From assembly GCF_019800885.1 (NCBI RefSeq), contig NZ_JAHVKE010000002.1, positions 434,001-498,000 on the forward strand: a DNA stretch of 64,000 nt, read 5' to 3'. Positions 33,965 through 42,792 of the stretch are shown here, one piece after another; position 1 is the stretch's first letter, and each line of letters begins with the position of its first letter. The notes under the pieces are model-generated. The model made no database searches and was not told the DNA's origin. It saw only the letters and a program-made list of their open reading frames with translations. Origin of the DNA: Maritalea mobilis (lineage in GTDB: Bacteria > Pseudomonadota > Alphaproteobacteria > Rhodobacterales > Rhodobacteraceae). Position numbers and translations under genes: made by a program.

Positions 33965-36373
33965 ATGAAATTCACGCTGTCGTGGTTGAAGGATCACCTC
34001 GAAACCGAGGCGTCGGTCGACGAGATCGCCGAGGCGCTGACCGATCTGGGCCTTGAAGTCGAGGGCGTCGAAGATCGTGGCGCGCGGCTGTCGTCCTTTA
34101 CGCTCGCCAAGGTCGTTTCGGCCGAGCAGCACCCCGATGCCGACCGGCTGAAGGTCTGCATGGTCGAGACGGACGAGGGCGTGAAGCAGATCGTCTGTGG
34201 CGCGCCTAACGCACGTGAGGGCATTACCGTCGTTCTGGCCAAGCCGGGCGACTACGTGCCGGGGATCGACGTGACCCTGTCCGTGGGCAAGATCCGCGGT
34301 GTTGAAAGCCATGGCATGATGGCGTCCGAGCGTGAGTTGGAACTCAGCGACGAACATTCCGGCATCATCGAACTGCCCTCGGGCATTGTCGGGCAGCGCT
34401 TCGTCGACTGGCTGGCCACGAACGACCCGGCCAAGGTCGATCCGGTGATCGAGATCGCCATCACGCCGAACCGGCAGGACGCGCTGGGCGTGCGCGGCAT
34501 CGCCCGCGACCTTGCCGCGCGTGGGATCGGCAAATTGAAGCCCTATGCGGTCGACCCGGTGCCGGGCAGCTTCGCGTGCCCCATCGACGTGACGATCGAC
34601 GAAGACACGTTGGACGGCGCGCCGCATTTCACGGGCCGTCTGATCCGGGGCGTCAAGAACGGTCCCTCGCCGCAATGGTTGCAGGACCGTCTGCGCGCCA
34701 TCGGACTGCGTCCGATCTCGGCGCTGGTCGATATCACCAACTTCTTCACCTACGACATGAACCGCCCGCTGCACGTGTTCGATGCGGACAAGGTCAAGGG
34801 CAACGTCCGGGTGCACCGCGCCGAGGGGGGCGAGGAGCTGCTTGCGCTGGATGAGCGGACCTACACCTTCTCGAAGGGTCAGATCATCATCTCGGGCGAA
34901 GATGGCCCCGAAAGCATCGCCGGTATCATGGGCGGCGAAGAGTCGGGCTGCACCGAGGAGACGGTGAATGTGTTCCTCGAATCCGCCTGGTGGGACCCGG
35001 TTCAGATCGCCTACACGGGCCGCGACCTGAAAATCCACTCCGATGCGCGCTACCGGTTCGAGCGTGGCGTCGACCCGGAATACACCTTGCCGGGGCTTGA
35101 GGCCGCGACGCGCATGATCCTCGATCTGTGCGGGGGCGAACCGTCCGAGGTGGTCGAGGCGGGGGCCGCGCTGAAAACCGCGCGCAGCTACCCGCTCGAT
35201 ACCGCGCGGGTCATCAGCCTTGTCGGGATGGAGATCCCCAAGGAAGAACAGGCGCGGATCCTGACCGAACTTGGCTTCTCGGCCACTGGAACGGGTGACG
35301 TGCTGGAGGTCTGGGTGCCGTCCTGGCGGCGCGATGTGCAAGGCGAGGCCGATCTCGTCGAAGAGGTTGCGCGCGTGGCCTCGCTGACCAAGCTGGAGCC
35401 GAAACCGATGCGTCGCTCCAAACCGGGCGTGCCCGCGCCGGTGCTGACGCCGATGCAGTTGCGCGAACGTGCTGCGCGGCGGACCTGTGCGGCGCTGGGC
35501 TACAACGAATGCGTGACCTACAGCTTCATCGACCAGGCCTCGGCCGCGCTGTTCGGCGGCGGCACCGATGACGTGATGCTGGAAAACCCGATCAGCTCGG
35601 AAATGAGCCATATGCGCCCGCACCTGCTGCCGGGGCTCTTGCAGGCCGCGGCGCGCAACCAGGCGCGCGGCATGATGGACCTGGCCTTGTTCGAGGTTGG
35701 CCACGCCTTCCAGGGCGGGGAGCCGGGCGAACAGCATTTGCAGGCCACGGGACTTCTGGTCGGCCAATCGGGCCCGCGTGATCCGCATGGCGCGCGCCGT
35801 CCGGTCGACGTGTTCGACGTCAAGGCCGATGCCGAGGCGGTTTTGTCCGCCATTGGCGCGCCCGCCAAGGCGCAGATCCTGCGGGGCGGACCCGAGTGGT
35901 GGCACCCGGGCCGGCATGGCGTGATCTGTCTCGGCCCGAAAAAGGTGCTTGGCGTCTTTGGCGAACTGCACCCCCGCGTGTTGGAAGCGATGGACGTGAA
36001 AGGCCCCGCGATGGCGTTTACCCTCTTCCCCGCCGAGGTGCCGATGCCGAAATCCCAGGGCGCCAGCCGTGGCGCGGCGGTGATGCCGGAATACCAGGCG
36101 GTCGAGCGTGATTTCGCCTTCGTCGTCGATGCGCAGGTCGAGGCGCTGAACCTCGTCAATGCTGCGGCCGGGGCCGACAAGGCGCTGATCGAGGATGTGC
36201 GCGTGTTCGACGAATTTGTCGGCGGCAGCCTCGGCGAGGGCAAGAAATCCATCGCGCTGACCGTGCGGATGCAGCCGACCAAGGGCACCATGACCGAAGA
36301 AGAGATCGAGTCCGTGGCGGCGAAGATCATCGAGAAGGTCGGCAAGGCCACGGGCGGCACGCTGCGCGGCTAG
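33965..36373 (+). CDS. pheT: Phenylalanine--tRNA ligase beta subunit
   Basis: An 802-residue subunit of phenylalanyl-tRNA synthetase that carries tRNA binding and editing functions. Domains in order: N-terminal MKFTLSWLKDHLE, tRNA-binding OB fold (about 40-150, QHPDADRLKVC), B3/B4 editing domain (about 210-380), B5 domain, catalytic-like domain and the C-terminal ferredoxin-fold anticodon-binding domain (about 710-802). Length is normal. Separated from pheS by about 2.9 kb, so it needs its own promoter in 33782-33964. Confidence 0.97.
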   Translation: MKFTLSWLKDHLETEASVDEIAEALTDLGLEVEGVEDRGARLSSFTLAKVVSAEQHPDADRLKVCMVETDEGVKQIVCGAPNAREGITVVLAKPGDYVPGIDVTLSVGKIRGVESHGMMASERELELSDEHSGIIELPSGIVGQRFVDWLATNDPAKVDPVIEIAITPNRQDALGVRGIARDLAARGIGKLKPYAVDPVPGSFACPIDVTIDEDTLDGAPHFTGRLIRGVKNGPSPQWLQDRLRAIGLRPISALVDITNFFTYDMNRPLHVFDADKVKGNVRVHRAEGGEELLALDERTYTFSKGQIIISGEDGPESIAGIMGGEESGCTEETVNVFLESAWWDPVQIAYTGRDLKIHSDARYRFERGVDPEYTLPGLEAATRMILDLCGGEPSEVVEAGAALKTARSYPLDTARVISLVGMEIPKEEQARILTELGFSATGTGDVLEVWVPSWRRDVQGEADLVEEVARVASLTKLEPKPMRRSKPGVPAPVLTPMQLRERAARRTCAALGYNECVTYSFIDQASAALFGGGTDDVMLENPISSEMSHMRPHLLPGLLQAAARNQARGMMDLALFEVGHAFQGGEPGEQHLQATGLLVGQSGPRDPHGARRPVDVFDVKADAEAVLSAIGAPAKAQILRGGPEWWHPGRHGVICLGPKKVLGVFGELHPRVLEAMDVKGPAMAFTLFPAEVPMPKSQGASRGAAVMPEYQAVERDFAFVVDAQVEALNLVNAAAGADKALIEDVRVFDEFVGGSLGEGKKSIALTVRMQPTKGTMTEEEIESVAAKIIEKVGKATGGTLRG

Positions 36374-36462
36374 GCGCGAACGGAACGCAGTAGGGCGCGG
36401 TTTGCTCGCCAGCAGCCGCGCCTTATCTTTTTGGGCGGAACCACAGATAAGGGATGCGAGAC

Positions 36463-36906
36463 ATGAAGGTTTACCTTTCGGGCGAGATCCACACCGACTG
36501 GCGCGAGCAGATCGTTGAAGGCGCGCAAGATCTGGACGTGACCTTCTCGGGCCCCGTCACCGATCATGCGGCAAGCGATGATTGCGGTGTCGCGATCCTT
36601 GGGGAAGAGCCCAACAAGTATTGGCACGACCATAAGGGCGCGATGGTGAATGCCATCCGTACGCGGCACGGGATCGAGAATGCCGATGTTGTCGTCGTCC
36701 GCTTCGGCGAGAAATACAAGCAGTGGAACGCGGCCTTCGACGCGGGCTACGCGGCGGCACTGGGCAAGCCGATGATCGTCCTGTCCATGCCCGAGCATCA
36801 GCATGCCTTGAAAGAGGTCCATGCCGCCGCTCTCGCCGTGGCCGAAGAGCCGCGCCAGGTGGTCGAGGTTCTGCGCTACGTTCTCACCGGCAAGCTGCCA
36901 GGCTGA
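36463..36906 (+). CDS. YtoQ family protein
   Basis: A 147-residue conserved cytoplasmic protein of the YtoQ family, whose fold resembles nucleoside 2-deoxyribosyltransferase-like domains. MKVYLSGEIHTDWREQI at the start and RFGEKYKQWNAAFDAGYAAALGKPMIVL are characteristic. The ATG at 36463 gives the usual family N-terminus; ATG 36454 would add three residues. Function unproven. Confidence 0.87.
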   Translation: MKVYLSGEIHTDWREQIVEGAQDLDVTFSGPVTDHAASDDCGVAILGEEPNKYWHDHKGAMVNAIRTRHGIENADVVVVRFGEKYKQWNAAFDAGYAAALGKPMIVLSMPEHQHALKEVHAAALAVAEEPRQVVEVLRYVLTGKLPG

Positions 36907-36955
36907 CGCACGGTTCCGCTTGGCGTGCGCGCACCGGCGCGGCAGTGTCGCGTGC

Positions 36956-38560
36956 ATGGAGGCGGATTACGTCATCGTAGGCGGCGGCAGTGCGGGTTGC
37001 GTTCTGGCCGCGCGCTTGTCCGAGGACCCGAACACCTCGGTCATCCTGATCGAGGCGGGCGGTGGCGGGCGTGACATCTTCATCCGCGCGCCTGCTTTGC
37101 TGGCCACGATGGTGTCGGGCCGACCGCGCATCAACAACTGGGCATTTCAGACGGTTCCGCAACCGAGCTTGAACGGGCGGCGCGGGTTCCAGCCGCGTGG
37201 CAAAGCCTTGGGCGGCTCATCTGCCATCAACGCGATGCTCTACGTCCGCGGCAACCCGACAGATTATGACCACTGGGCCGATCTTGGCTGCGACGGCTGG
37301 GATTGGGAGAGCGTGAAGCCCCTGTTCTTGCGCGCCGAAGGCTTTCAAGGCGGGGCTGGGCCGCACCACGGCGCGGATGGCCCCTTGCAGGTGCGCGCCC
37401 AATCCGCGCCGCGCAAGATCAGCCGCGCGTTCGTTGACGCCTGCGAGCAATGCCAGATCCCGCGGTGCGACGATTTCAATGAAGGCGCGCCGGATGGGGC
37501 GGGCCTTTACCATGTCACGCAATTCCACGACGGGCCGCAGGCAGGGGAACGATGCTCTGTCGCGGCGGCCTACTTGTTCCCGGCGATGGGGCGACCCAAC
37601 CTCACGGTTCTGACGCGCATGCTTGTCGAGAAGGTGGTGATCGAGGATGGCCGCGCGACTGGTATCAAAGTGCGCCGCAAGGGACGTCGGCACGCCATCC
37701 GGGCGCGTCGTGACGTGATCCTGTCGGCTGGAGCGTTCGGCTCACCGCAGATCCTGATGCTCTCCGGGGTTGGGCCGGAGGACCAGTTGCGCGCCCACGG
37801 GATCGACCCGGTCCATGTATCCGAAGGCGTCGGAAAGAACCTTCAGGACCATCTTGATCACGTCATCTCCTACCGCTCGCCCCGGCGCGATGTTGTCGGG
37901 CTCAACCCGCGTGGCTTGGGCCGCTTGGGCAAGGCCGCGCTTCGGTGGCGCACGACGGGCGAGGGGCTGTTTGCGTCGCCCATGGCCGAGGGCGGGGCAT
38001 TCCTGAAATCCGATCCGGCGCTCGACCATGCCGATCTGCAAATCCATTTCGTGATCGGGATCGTCGATCAGCACATGCGCAAACTTCATGGCGCGGACGG
38101 TTTCTCGGCCCATATCTGTGCGCTCTATCCCCATTCGCGGGGCGAGGTCGGACTGACCAGTGCGCAGCCCGGCTCTCCGCCCCGGATCGACCCGAAATTC
38201 CTGTCCGACCCGCGTGACCTTGCGGTGATGATCAAGGCGGCCCGGCAACTCGAGACGATTCTCGGGGCCGAGGCGCTGGCGCCGTGGCGGAGCAAGCGGC
38301 TTTATCCCAACGATGGCAGCGATGCCGCGCTCGAAGCCGATATTCGCGCCCGGGCCGACACGATCTATCACCCTGTCGGGACCTGCCGGATGGGCGATGA
38401 TGCCGAGGCGGTCGTGTCCCCTGATCTGCGGCTGAACGGCGTTGAAGGGCTGCGCGTTGTCGATGCCTCGGTGATGCCGCGCATCGTCGGAGGCAACACG
38501 AACGCGCCGACGGTGATGATCGCGGAAAAAGCCGCCGACATGATCCGCGCTGGCGTCTGA
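36956..38560 (+). CDS. GMC-family FAD-dependent oxidoreductase
   Basis: A 534-residue flavoprotein of the glucose-methanol-choline family. The FAD site [20 protein letters not shown] is at about 6-25, the GMC signature [19 protein letters not shown] near 83, [22 protein letters not shown] near 255 and the C-terminal [10 protein letters not shown] with the active-site His near 467. Closest in layout to choline/alcohol dehydrogenases, but no betaine genes are nearby, so the alcohol substrate is open. The start at 36956 lacks a clear ribosome site. Confidence 0.92.
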   Translation: MEADYVIVGGGSAGCVLAARLSEDPNTSVILIEAGGGGRDIFIRAPALLATMVSGRPRINNWAFQTVPQPSLNGRRGFQPRGKALGGSSAINAMLYVRGNPTDYDHWADLGCDGWDWESVKPLFLRAEGFQGGAGPHHGADGPLQVRAQSAPRKISRAFVDACEQCQIPRCDDFNEGAPDGAGLYHVTQFHDGPQAGERCSVAAAYLFPAMGRPNLTVLTRMLVEKVVIEDGRATGIKVRRKGRRHAIRARRDVILSAGAFGSPQILMLSGVGPEDQLRAHGIDPVHVSEGVGKNLQDHLDHVISYRSPRRDVVGLNPRGLGRLGKAALRWRTTGEGLFASPMAEGGAFLKSDPALDHADLQIHFVIGIVDQHMRKLHGADGFSAHICALYPHSRGEVGLTSAQPGSPPRIDPKFLSDPRDLAVMIKAARQLETILGAEALAPWRSKRLYPNDGSDAALEADIRARADTIYHPVGTCRMGDDAEAVVSPDLRLNGVEGLRVVDASVMPRIVGGNTNAPTVMIAEKAADMIRAGV

Positions 38561-38667
38561 GTCCTGTTTTTCTTGCAACTGTTCGATTGCCGGGTGCTAC
38601 ACTCCGTCGCGGGAGGGGCGGGCCAAGGTCCGGCCACCGGGGAAACAGGAACCAAGGAAACGACCAA

Positions 38668-39102
38668 ATGCTCAACGAGTTCAGGGATTTCATCGCGCGC
38701 GGCAACGTCATGGACATGGCCGTGGGTATTATCATCGGCGCGGCCTTCACCGCGATCGTCACGTCGCTCGTGGGCGACCTCATCAACCCGATCATCGCGC
38801 TTTTTACCGGCGGTATCGATTTCTCGGGCTGGTTCTATGCGCTCGATGGTGAAAGCTACGCGTCGCTGGCCTCCGCGCAGGAGGCCGGCGCGCCGGTCTT
38901 TGCGATTGGCAATTTCATCATGGCGGTGATCAATTTCCTGATCGTGGCCTTCGTCGTCTTCATGCTGGTGAAAACGGTGAACCGCATCAAGGAAGCGACC
39001 GCGAAAGAGGCCGAGGACGCCGGCACCGAGGCCGAGACGCCGAAAGGCCCGACCGAGTTGGAAGTCCTGCTGGAAATCCGCGACGCGCTGAAAACGAATT
39101 GA
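38668..39102 (+). CDS. mscL: Large-conductance mechanosensitive channel MscL
   Basis: A 144-residue channel that opens at near-lytic membrane tension. It begins [31 protein letters not shown], including the Gly/Ala-rich pore helix TM1, with TM2 at about 75-98 and a C-terminal helical bundle ending [17 protein letters not shown] lies before the ATG. A strong bidirectional terminator follows. Confidence 0.97.
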   Translation: MLNEFRDFIARGNVMDMAVGIIIGAAFTAIVTSLVGDLINPIIALFTGGIDFSGWFYALDGESYASLASAQEAGAPVFAIGNFIMAVINFLIVAFVVFMLVKTVNRIKEATAKEAEDAGTEAETPKGPTELEVLLEIRDALKTN

Positions 39103-39120
39103 TGCATCTTGCGTGCAATG

Positions 39121-39150
39121 AACAGGCCCGCCGCTTTCGGCGGGCCTGTT
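39121..39150. terminator. Bidirectional terminator between mscL and msrQ
   Basis: AACAGGCCCGCCG (39121-39133) and its exact complement (39138-39150) form a 13-bp stem with loop CTTT. It lies between convergent genes and has A/T on both ends. Confidence 0.9.
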
Positions 39151-39169
39151 TTGGGTGCTGTCAGGGACC

Positions 39170-39775
39170 TCAGGCGCTCGCGAGGCGGGGGCCACGAGGG
39201 CGCAGGTACCAGTACCAGACGCGATAGGCCTCAAGCGCGATGAGCGGCGCGAAATGGACGATCGCGGCGCCGGGATGATCCCAATTATGCAGGGCGGCCC
39301 AGTGCAGCAGCGTGAACACAGCCGCCACATAGGTGGTGCGTTGCAGCGTTTTCCAGTGCTTGCCCATCAGCCGCTGCGCGTAATCCATGGAGGTGATGGC
39401 CAGCGGGACAAAGATCAGGAAGGCGATCCAGCCCGCCCAGATATAGGTGCGTTCCAACTCACCCAGCACGCGGGTCATGCTGCCCTTGTCGATCAGGTAG
39501 AATACCGTGTGCAGCGCGGCATAGCCAAAGGCCGCAACGCCAAGGTAACGGCGGTTCTTGCGCAACCAGCGCGGCCCGCGCCAGCCCTTGAACAGCAGCA
39601 TAAGCGGGGTCGCCATCATCGTGACGATCAAGAGGCGCGCCGCCCATTCGCCGGTCGGGTGCACGAGAATGTGGATGATGCGCTCATTGGTCGAGGTCAT
39701 CGCCTCGTAGGTCCAGAGCACCGGGGGAAGGCTGAGCAATGCCCAAAGCCAATACGGGGAAAGACGGTTCAACAT
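39170..39775 (-). CDS. msrQ: MsrQ-like heme membrane subunit
   Basis: A 201-residue membrane protein of the ferric-reductase-like transmembrane family, matching MsrQ, the heme subunit that passes quinol electrons to the periplasmic methionine sulfoxide reductase MsrP. About six spans and candidate heme His residues (near 76, 142 and 157 in AALHTVF, KHWKTLQ and LLHWAALHNWDHPG) are visible. msrP is normally next to it but is not in the neighbouring sequence; ald is upstream on the same strand, 74 bases away. Confidence 0.85.
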   Translation of the reverse strand: MLNRLSPYWLWALLSLPPVLWTYEAMTSTNERIIHILVHPTGEWAARLLIVTMMATPLMLLFKGWRGPRWLRKNRRYLGVAAFGYAALHTVFYLIDKGSMTRVLGELERTYIWAGWIAFLIFVPLAITSMDYAQRLMGKHWKTLQRTTYVAAVFTLLHWAALHNWDHPGAAIVHFAPLIALEAYRVWYWYLRPRGPRLASA

Positions 39776-39849
39776 CGGGAAAACTCCGGCGGGATGCAGG
39801 TGGCAATATTGGTCCCACGCATCCGCCGGAGGATTCCGTCGCGGTCAGG

Positions 39850-40968
39850 TCAGTTTTTCACGATCAGGCTGGGCGAGGTCACGTCGATCCCGAGGGCCTT
39901 GCCGACCTCGTAATTCGTCAGTTTGCCCTCGTGGGTGTTCAGGCCGGCCAGCAGATGCGGATCGTCGATGCAGGCCTGCCGCCAGCCCTTGTCGGCGATA
40001 TCCAGCATGAAGGGCATGGTCGCATTGCCAAGCGCCAGCGTGGAAGACCGGGCAACTGCGCCGGGCATGTTGGCGACGCAATAATGGATGATGCCGTCCA
40101 CCTCGTAGATCGGGTCCTGGTGCGTCGTGGCGTGCGAGGTTTCGAAACACCCGCCCTGGTCGATCGCGACATCCACCATGACCGCGCCGTGCTGCATGCT
40201 GGCCAGTTGCGCGCGGCTGACCAGTTTGGGCGCGGCGGCACCGGGGATCAGGACCGCGCCGATGACCATGTCGACTGTCGGCAGGGCCTCGGCCACGGCT
40301 TCGGCGCTGGCATAGCCGGTACGAAACTCAGCGCGGAACAGGTCGTCGAGCTGGCGCAGGCGCGGGAGGGAGCGGTCGAGCACGGTGACCTCGGCCCCCA
40401 TCCCCGCCGCGACGCGTGCTGCCTGCGTTCCGACAACCCCGCCGCCGATCACGAGGACACGCGCGGGCGCAACACCCGGCACACCGCCCATCAGCACGCC
40501 GCGCCCCCCATTCGCCTTTTGCAGCGCCCAGGCGCCCATCTGCGGCGCGAGTTTGCCCGCGACCTCTGACATGGGGGCGAGCAACGGCAGCCCGCCGGTG
40601 GGGGCCGTGACGGTTTCGTAGGCGATGGCGGTCACGCCGCTGTTCAGCAGGTCATGGGTCTGGTCCAGGTCGGGCGCGAGGTGGAGATAGGTGAACAGGA
40701 TCTGGCCTGCGCGCAGGCGCTTGCGCTCGACAGCCTGCGGTTCCTTGACCTTCACGATCATTTCGGCGCGCTCGAACACCTCGCCCGCCGTGCCAACGAT
40801 CTCGGCGCCAATCGCGCGGTAATCGTCATCTTCGAAGCCCGCGCCCGCGCCTGCGCCTGTCTCGATAAGGACGCTGTGCCCGTGGGCGATGGCCTCGTTC
40901 GCCGCGGCCGGCGTCAAGCCTACGCGGTATTCCTGCGGTTTGATCTCTTTCGGGCAACCGATCAGCAT
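39850..40968 (-). CDS. ald: Alanine dehydrogenase
   Basis: A 372-residue NAD-dependent alanine dehydrogenase interconverting L-alanine and pyruvate plus ammonia. MLIGCPKEIKPQEYRVGLTP contains the substrate-binding Arg, then the catalytic Lys in VKVKEPQ and His in YLHLAPD, and the NAD fold VLVIGGGVVGTQAARVAAGMGA. The start at 40968 has GGAGG upstream. A divergent Lrp/AsnC gene lies 116 bases away, the usual arrangement for an alanine-responsive regulator. Confidence 0.96.
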   Translation of the reverse strand: MLIGCPKEIKPQEYRVGLTPAAANEAIAHGHSVLIETGAGAGAGFEDDDYRAIGAEIVGTAGEVFERAEMIVKVKEPQAVERKRLRAGQILFTYLHLAPDLDQTHDLLNSGVTAIAYETVTAPTGGLPLLAPMSEVAGKLAPQMGAWALQKANGGRGVLMGGVPGVAPARVLVIGGGVVGTQAARVAAGMGAEVTVLDRSLPRLRQLDDLFRAEFRTGYASAEAVAEALPTVDMVIGAVLIPGAAAPKLVSRAQLASMQHGAVMVDVAIDQGGCFETSHATTHQDPIYEVDGIIHYCVANMPGAVARSSTLALGNATMPFMLDIADKGWRQACIDDPHLLAGLNTHEGKLTNYEVGKALGIDVTSPSLIVKN

Positions 40969-41084
40969 GGAAACCTCCCTTTCCGTCTGTCTGTGCCGAT
41001 CATCGCGCAAATCACGATCACATGCTTTGAAACCTGCCCGGTATCTGGCATGGGTAGCGCACGAATTTCCGACGGGAGAGAATA

Positions 41085-41567
41085 ATGGCGCAAGAAATTC
41101 GCGCTTTTCCAGAATTGGACGATATGGACCGTGCGATCCTGCGCGTATTGCAGCGCGATGGCCGGATGACTCATGCCGAGTTGAGCGACAAGGTGCATCT
41201 GTCCCCTTCGGCCTGTCACAGGCGGGTGCAACGGCTGGAATCGGCCGGGGTGATCCGCGATTACGTGGCGCTGCTGAACCCGAGGGCCGTGGGGCGGGTG
41301 ACAACGGTTTTCGTCGAGATCAGCTTGCAGGGGCAATCGGACGAGATCCTCGACGCTTTCGAAAAAGCCGTGGCGCGGGTGCCGGACGTTTTGGAATGTC
41401 ACCTGATGGCGGGCACGGCGGACTACATGCTGAAGGTCGTGGCGCGCGATTCCGAGGATTTCGCGCGGATCCATCGCCAATCGCTCGCCCGTCTGCCCGG
41501 GGTGGCGCAGATGCAGTCGAGTTTCGCTTTGAAGACGGTGTTCAAGACAACCGCTTTGCCGGTTTGA
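41085..41567 (+). CDS. Lrp/AsnC-family regulator, likely controlling ald
   Basis: A 160-residue Lrp-type regulator: helix-turn-helix at about 15-60 (DRAILRVLQRDGRMTHAELSDKVHLSPSACHRRVQRLE) and a RAM effector domain after residue 75. Its position, divergent from ald across a 116-base gap, suggests it senses alanine or another amino acid and activates ald. A GGGAGAGAATA leader precedes the ATG. No palindromic operator could be assigned with confidence. Confidence 0.92.
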   Translation: MAQEIRAFPELDDMDRAILRVLQRDGRMTHAELSDKVHLSPSACHRRVQRLESAGVIRDYVALLNPRAVGRVTTVFVEISLQGQSDEILDAFEKAVARVPDVLECHLMAGTADYMLKVVARDSEDFARIHRQSLARLPGVAQMQSSFALKTVFKTTALPV

Positions 41568-41600
41568 GGGATTTCGCCTGCTGACGCAGGTGACCCGTGC

Positions 41601-41656
41601 GAGGGGGCTGTCTGCCCCCTCGCGCTCCCCCGAGCATATTTGCCGGGATAAAGATG
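41601..41656. repeat. Candidate extragenic repeat with hairpin
   Basis: GAGGGGGC (41601-41608) pairs with GCCCCCTC (41614-41621), followed by an A/T-richer module (CGAGCATATTTGCCGGGATAA). I recall similar hairpin-plus-module sequences between genes in other Rhodobacteraceae. The hairpin also serves as a terminator for the Lrp gene. Confidence 0.45.
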
Positions 41657-41658
41657 GA

Positions 41659-41985
41659 TCAGACCAGCGCGCCGAGGGCGAGGAAGGCGGCGATGCCGCT
41701 GACGATGGCCCAAAGCGGGCTTTTGAGGATGTAGCCCACGGTGATCGTCACGCCGGCCGCGCCCAGGCGCGTCGGGTCCAGTTGCCCCCCGGTGGCTTCG
41801 GGCCAGACGACAAGCGGCGCCACGAGGGCCGGAAGGATCGCGACCGGCGTGTAGCGCAGGTGCCGCAGCAGCCACTCGGGCAAAGGCCGGTCCCCGATCA
41901 GCCCGAGGAAGGAAAAGCGGATCAAGAACGTGCCCGCGCCAAGCGCGGCGATGATCCCCCAGATCTCGGCATCGGTGAAATTCAT
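41659..41985 (-). CDS. azlD: AzlD-type branched-chain amino acid export subunit
   Basis: A 108-residue membrane protein with four spans, the small partner of AzlC. FLIRFSFLGLIGDRPLPEWLLRHLRYTPVAILPALVAP is the AzlD signature. In Bacillus and E. coli (YgaZH) the pair exports branched-chain amino acids. The ATG overlaps the azlC stop by four bases. Confidence 0.9.
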   Translation of the reverse strand: MNFTDAEIWGIIAALGAGTFLIRFSFLGLIGDRPLPEWLLRHLRYTPVAILPALVAPLVVWPEATGGQLDPTRLGAAGVTITVGYILKSPLWAIVSGIAAFLALGALV

Positions 41986-42701
41986 TGGAAGGTCCCCGCG
42001 CGGGTCATGCGGCGTTCGACCTCGGCGCCGACGATCATGCCGCCGAGGCCGCCGACAAGGAGCCCCAGGTTCCAGGGAAGGCCGGCGGCGAGAAGCGCGA
42101 GGGTGATCGCGGCGAGGGCGGCGGCGACATGGGCCATCGTGCGCAGTCCGGGCGCGACAAGGGCGAGGAAGGTGATCGGCACGATGAAATCGAGGCCCCA
42201 GTCGGCGGGGATGGCGCTTCCGGCGAGGATCCCGGCGAGCGAGGCAAGATACCAGAGCGGCACAATGGGCAGGCAGGCGCCGAAGAAGAAGGCGACCTTC
42301 TCTGCAAGGGGCGCTTTGGGCGCGTCCTCGTAGCGTTGCACGGCGAGCGCGTAGGTCTGATCGACGGTCAGATAGGCAATCAGCGCGCGTTTCCAGATCG
42401 GCGCGGCCCCGAGATGTGGCGCGAGGGAGGCCGAATACATCGCCATGCGCAGGTTCACCGCCAGCGCCGAGGCGACGGCGACGAAGGCAGGCGCATTCTC
42501 GGTCATCAGTTGCAGGGCGGCGAATTGCGAGGCCCCGGCGATGACGAGGAAGGAAAAGCCCATCACCTGCCAGAGGTCGAGACCGGCCTCGGTTCCGACC
42601 ACGCCGAAGAGCGCGCCGAAGGGCACGACGACGATGATGAAGGGCGCGGCATCGCGCGCGCCGCGCCAGAAGGCGGCGCGGAGGGAATTGGCAGATGGCA
42701 T
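41982..42701 (-). CDS. azlC: AzlC-type branched-chain amino acid export subunit
   Basis: A 239-residue membrane protein with about seven spans. IIVVVPFGALFGVV, VIAGASQFAALQLM and LAVNLRMAMYSASLAPHL are AzlC-family blocks. First gene of the azlCD pair; the neighbouring Lrp-type gene on the other side might regulate it as well as ald, since Lrp proteins often sense branched-chain amino acids. That link is only inferred from position. Confidence 0.92.
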   Translation of the reverse strand: MPSANSLRAAFWRGARDAAPFIIVVVPFGALFGVVGTEAGLDLWQVMGFSFLVIAGASQFAALQLMTENAPAFVAVASALAVNLRMAMYSASLAPHLGAAPIWKRALIAYLTVDQTYALAVQRYEDAPKAPLAEKVAFFFGACLPIVPLWYLASLAGILAGSAIPADWGLDFIVPITFLALVAPGLRTMAHVAAALAAITLALLAAGLPWNLGLLVGGLGGMIVGAEVERRMTRAGTFQ

Positions 42702-42792
42702 GACGTGGTCTACCCCTGTGTTTCCGGCGGGTTAGACCGGTCCGGCGCGGGATGCAAACGCGCAATGGTGATGCGGAGGATGACGGCATGTC

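Noticed and set aside
32939-35971. A 1010-codon minus-strand open frame
   Set aside because: Most of it is antisense to pheT, a well-conserved gene. Only the part below 33781 has a signal peptide and META domain.
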